Shown piece after piece: positions 32,836-33,428 of a DNA stretch of 33,428 nt. The first letter of the stretch is position 1. The number at the start of each line of letters is the position of its first letter. Source of the stretch: Actinomycetota bacterium. GTDB taxonomy: Bacteria; Actinomycetota; Actinomycetes; Streptosporangiales; Streptosporangiaceae. A model generated the notes under the pieces. It did no database searches. It was not told the DNA's origin and saw only the letters and a list, made by a program, of their open reading frames with translations. The translations under genes and the position numbers were made by a program. Where the stretch lies: NCBI GenBank assembly GCA_027314595.1, contig DAHVAN010000361.1:1-33428 (forward strand), written 5' to 3'.

Positions 32836-32851
32836 TCCACCGATCGGTGGA
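32836..32851. promoter_or_regulatory. 16-bp palindrome upstream of the ABC operon
   Basis: TCCACCGATCGGTGGA is a perfect palindrome about 100 bp before the ABC ATPase start on the minus strand, a likely operator position. NarL-type regulators bind imperfect repeats, so this may be the site of the operon's own regulator or of another factor. Elsewhere in 32735-33428 I see no gene. Confidence 0.35.
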
Positions 32852-33081
32852 CCGGGGAACGCAGAGGCCAAGGTCCACCGCATGAACCTGATGAACCTGC
32901 TAGCTCCACCGGCCCAAGACTGCGGCCCGCCCCCAGATGGTCGCGGAAGCTGACACGACTGCTGCCACACCGGACGCCCGGGCCGAGGCGGGGTGAACTG
33001 GACTCGTAACGGACCTTTGCGCCGGGAGAACCCCTTGCTGGCCCGCCGTCATCAATCTCGGCAGCTATCGCTTCCTGAACT

Positions 33082-33125
33082 CGCGCAGGGACTTGAACCC
33101 CGGACCCGCGGATTAAGAGCCGCTG
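33082..33125 (-). other. tRNA-Lys(CUU) 3' half, probable attachment site
   Basis: Read on the minus strand, the sequence gives GCGG-CTCTTAA-TCCGC, an anticodon arm with anticodon CTT but one stem base missing on the 5' side. It goes on with GGGTCCGGGGTTCAAGTCCC and TGCGCG, the variable loop, T arm and start of the acceptor strand. The D arm and 5' acceptor strand are absent, so this is not a working tRNA. Integrative elements of actinomycetes often recombine between the anticodon loop and the 3' end and leave such a half copy. No integrase gene is visible in the window. Confidence 0.6.
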
Positions 33126-33268
33126 ATTTGTTCGCTTGTTCTTCTTGAACTGCTGTCAAATGATGCTAGCACGTGCCGGGAGCTGTCATTCTGTCCGGTC
33201 GCCCGCATCCGGGCTGCGCTGCGGATACCGGATGGTGCCGGACCGTACCGGGGCATCCGGGCAACCAT

Positions 33269-33281
33269 GGAGCAAACATCG
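33269..33281 (+). repeat. GGAGCAAACATCG, second copy
   Basis: This 13-mer is identical to positions 21092-21104. It lies about 145 bp from the tRNA-Lys fragment. Together with the left copy it marks two places with signs of site-specific integration. The remaining sequence to the window end (33282-33428) shows nothing recognisable. Confidence 0.4.
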
Positions 33282-33428
33282 ATACGAACTGAGCTTCATT
33301 CATCCTGAGTTGTCGCAGGGTGCGTGCCGGTTTGACAGGATCGAGCCGGATTCTTTCCGCTGGTTCCGGACACTTTTCGCGCGGCCCTCGAATACGGCCC
33401 TGCCGGCCGTGCGAGTGTCCCGGATCGG

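Noticed and set aside
33082-33125. Functional tRNA-Lys gene
   Set aside because: The D arm and 5' acceptor strand are absent and one anticodon-stem base is missing.
1-33428. CRISPR array
   Set aside because: No regularly spaced direct repeats were seen in any intergenic region.

Overview
The window is high-GC actinomycete DNA, of the type found in Streptomyces and related filamentous actinomycetes. The support is GC-rich third codon positions, GTG/TTG starts with GGAGG-type ribosome sites, a SARP/AfsR-type activator, nonribosomal peptide synthetase (NRPS) genes, and actinobacterial insertion sequences. Species cannot be told from this sequence.

Left edge (1-656): the last codons of a LuxR-type regulator, then about 570 bp without an intact gene. 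This stretch holds scrambled remnants of a probable Rpn-type gene and a 53-bp transposase relic.

Biosynthetic region (657-20725): a large SARP-NB-ARC-TPR activator is followed by two same-strand gene blocks. Block 1 encodes a C-A-PCP NRPS module, a separate thioesterase and an MFS exporter, the last three genes joined by ATGA overlaps. Block 2 has a long AT-rich structured leader, then an HMGL/4-hydroxy-2-oxovalerate-aldolase-like enzyme, a fumarylacetoacetate-hydrolase-family enzyme, an A-PCP loading module whose pocket residues look Asp/Asn-like, a glutamine-dependent asparagine-synthetase-like amidotransferase with an intact Cys2, and a PP-loop ATP-dependent enzyme of unrecognised role with a CxxC motif. 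On the opposite strand follow a stand-alone protein resembling the leucyl-tRNA synthetase editing domain, an AraC regulator and an atypical SDR. A divergent type II thioesterase closes the cluster. My inference is a short peptide, perhaps a dipeptide, built from an Asp/Asn-like unit and a special unit made with the aldolase/FAH pair and amidated by one or both ATP-dependent enzymes. The editing-domain protein may give self-protection against a toxic amino-acid analogue. I do not recognise this combination as a known cluster.

Accessory, decayed region (about 20.7-29.0 kb): DasR-box-like palindromes, tRNA and repeat traces of integration, and a Phd/RelE toxin-antitoxin pair. Then come relics of a protein mannosyltransferase, an MMPL transporter, an NRPS condensation domain and an ABC permease. 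An apparently intact secreted S41 peptidase sits among them. After it are nested or truncated insertion sequences, including one 913-bp element with both terminal inverted repeats but a dead transposase.

Right part (29.0-33.4 kb): a minus-strand operon of ABC ATPase, ABC-2 permease, NarL-type sensor kinase and response regulator, probably an exporter with its own control. The right edge carries a 3'-half tRNA-Lys(CUU) sequence that looks like an attachment site.
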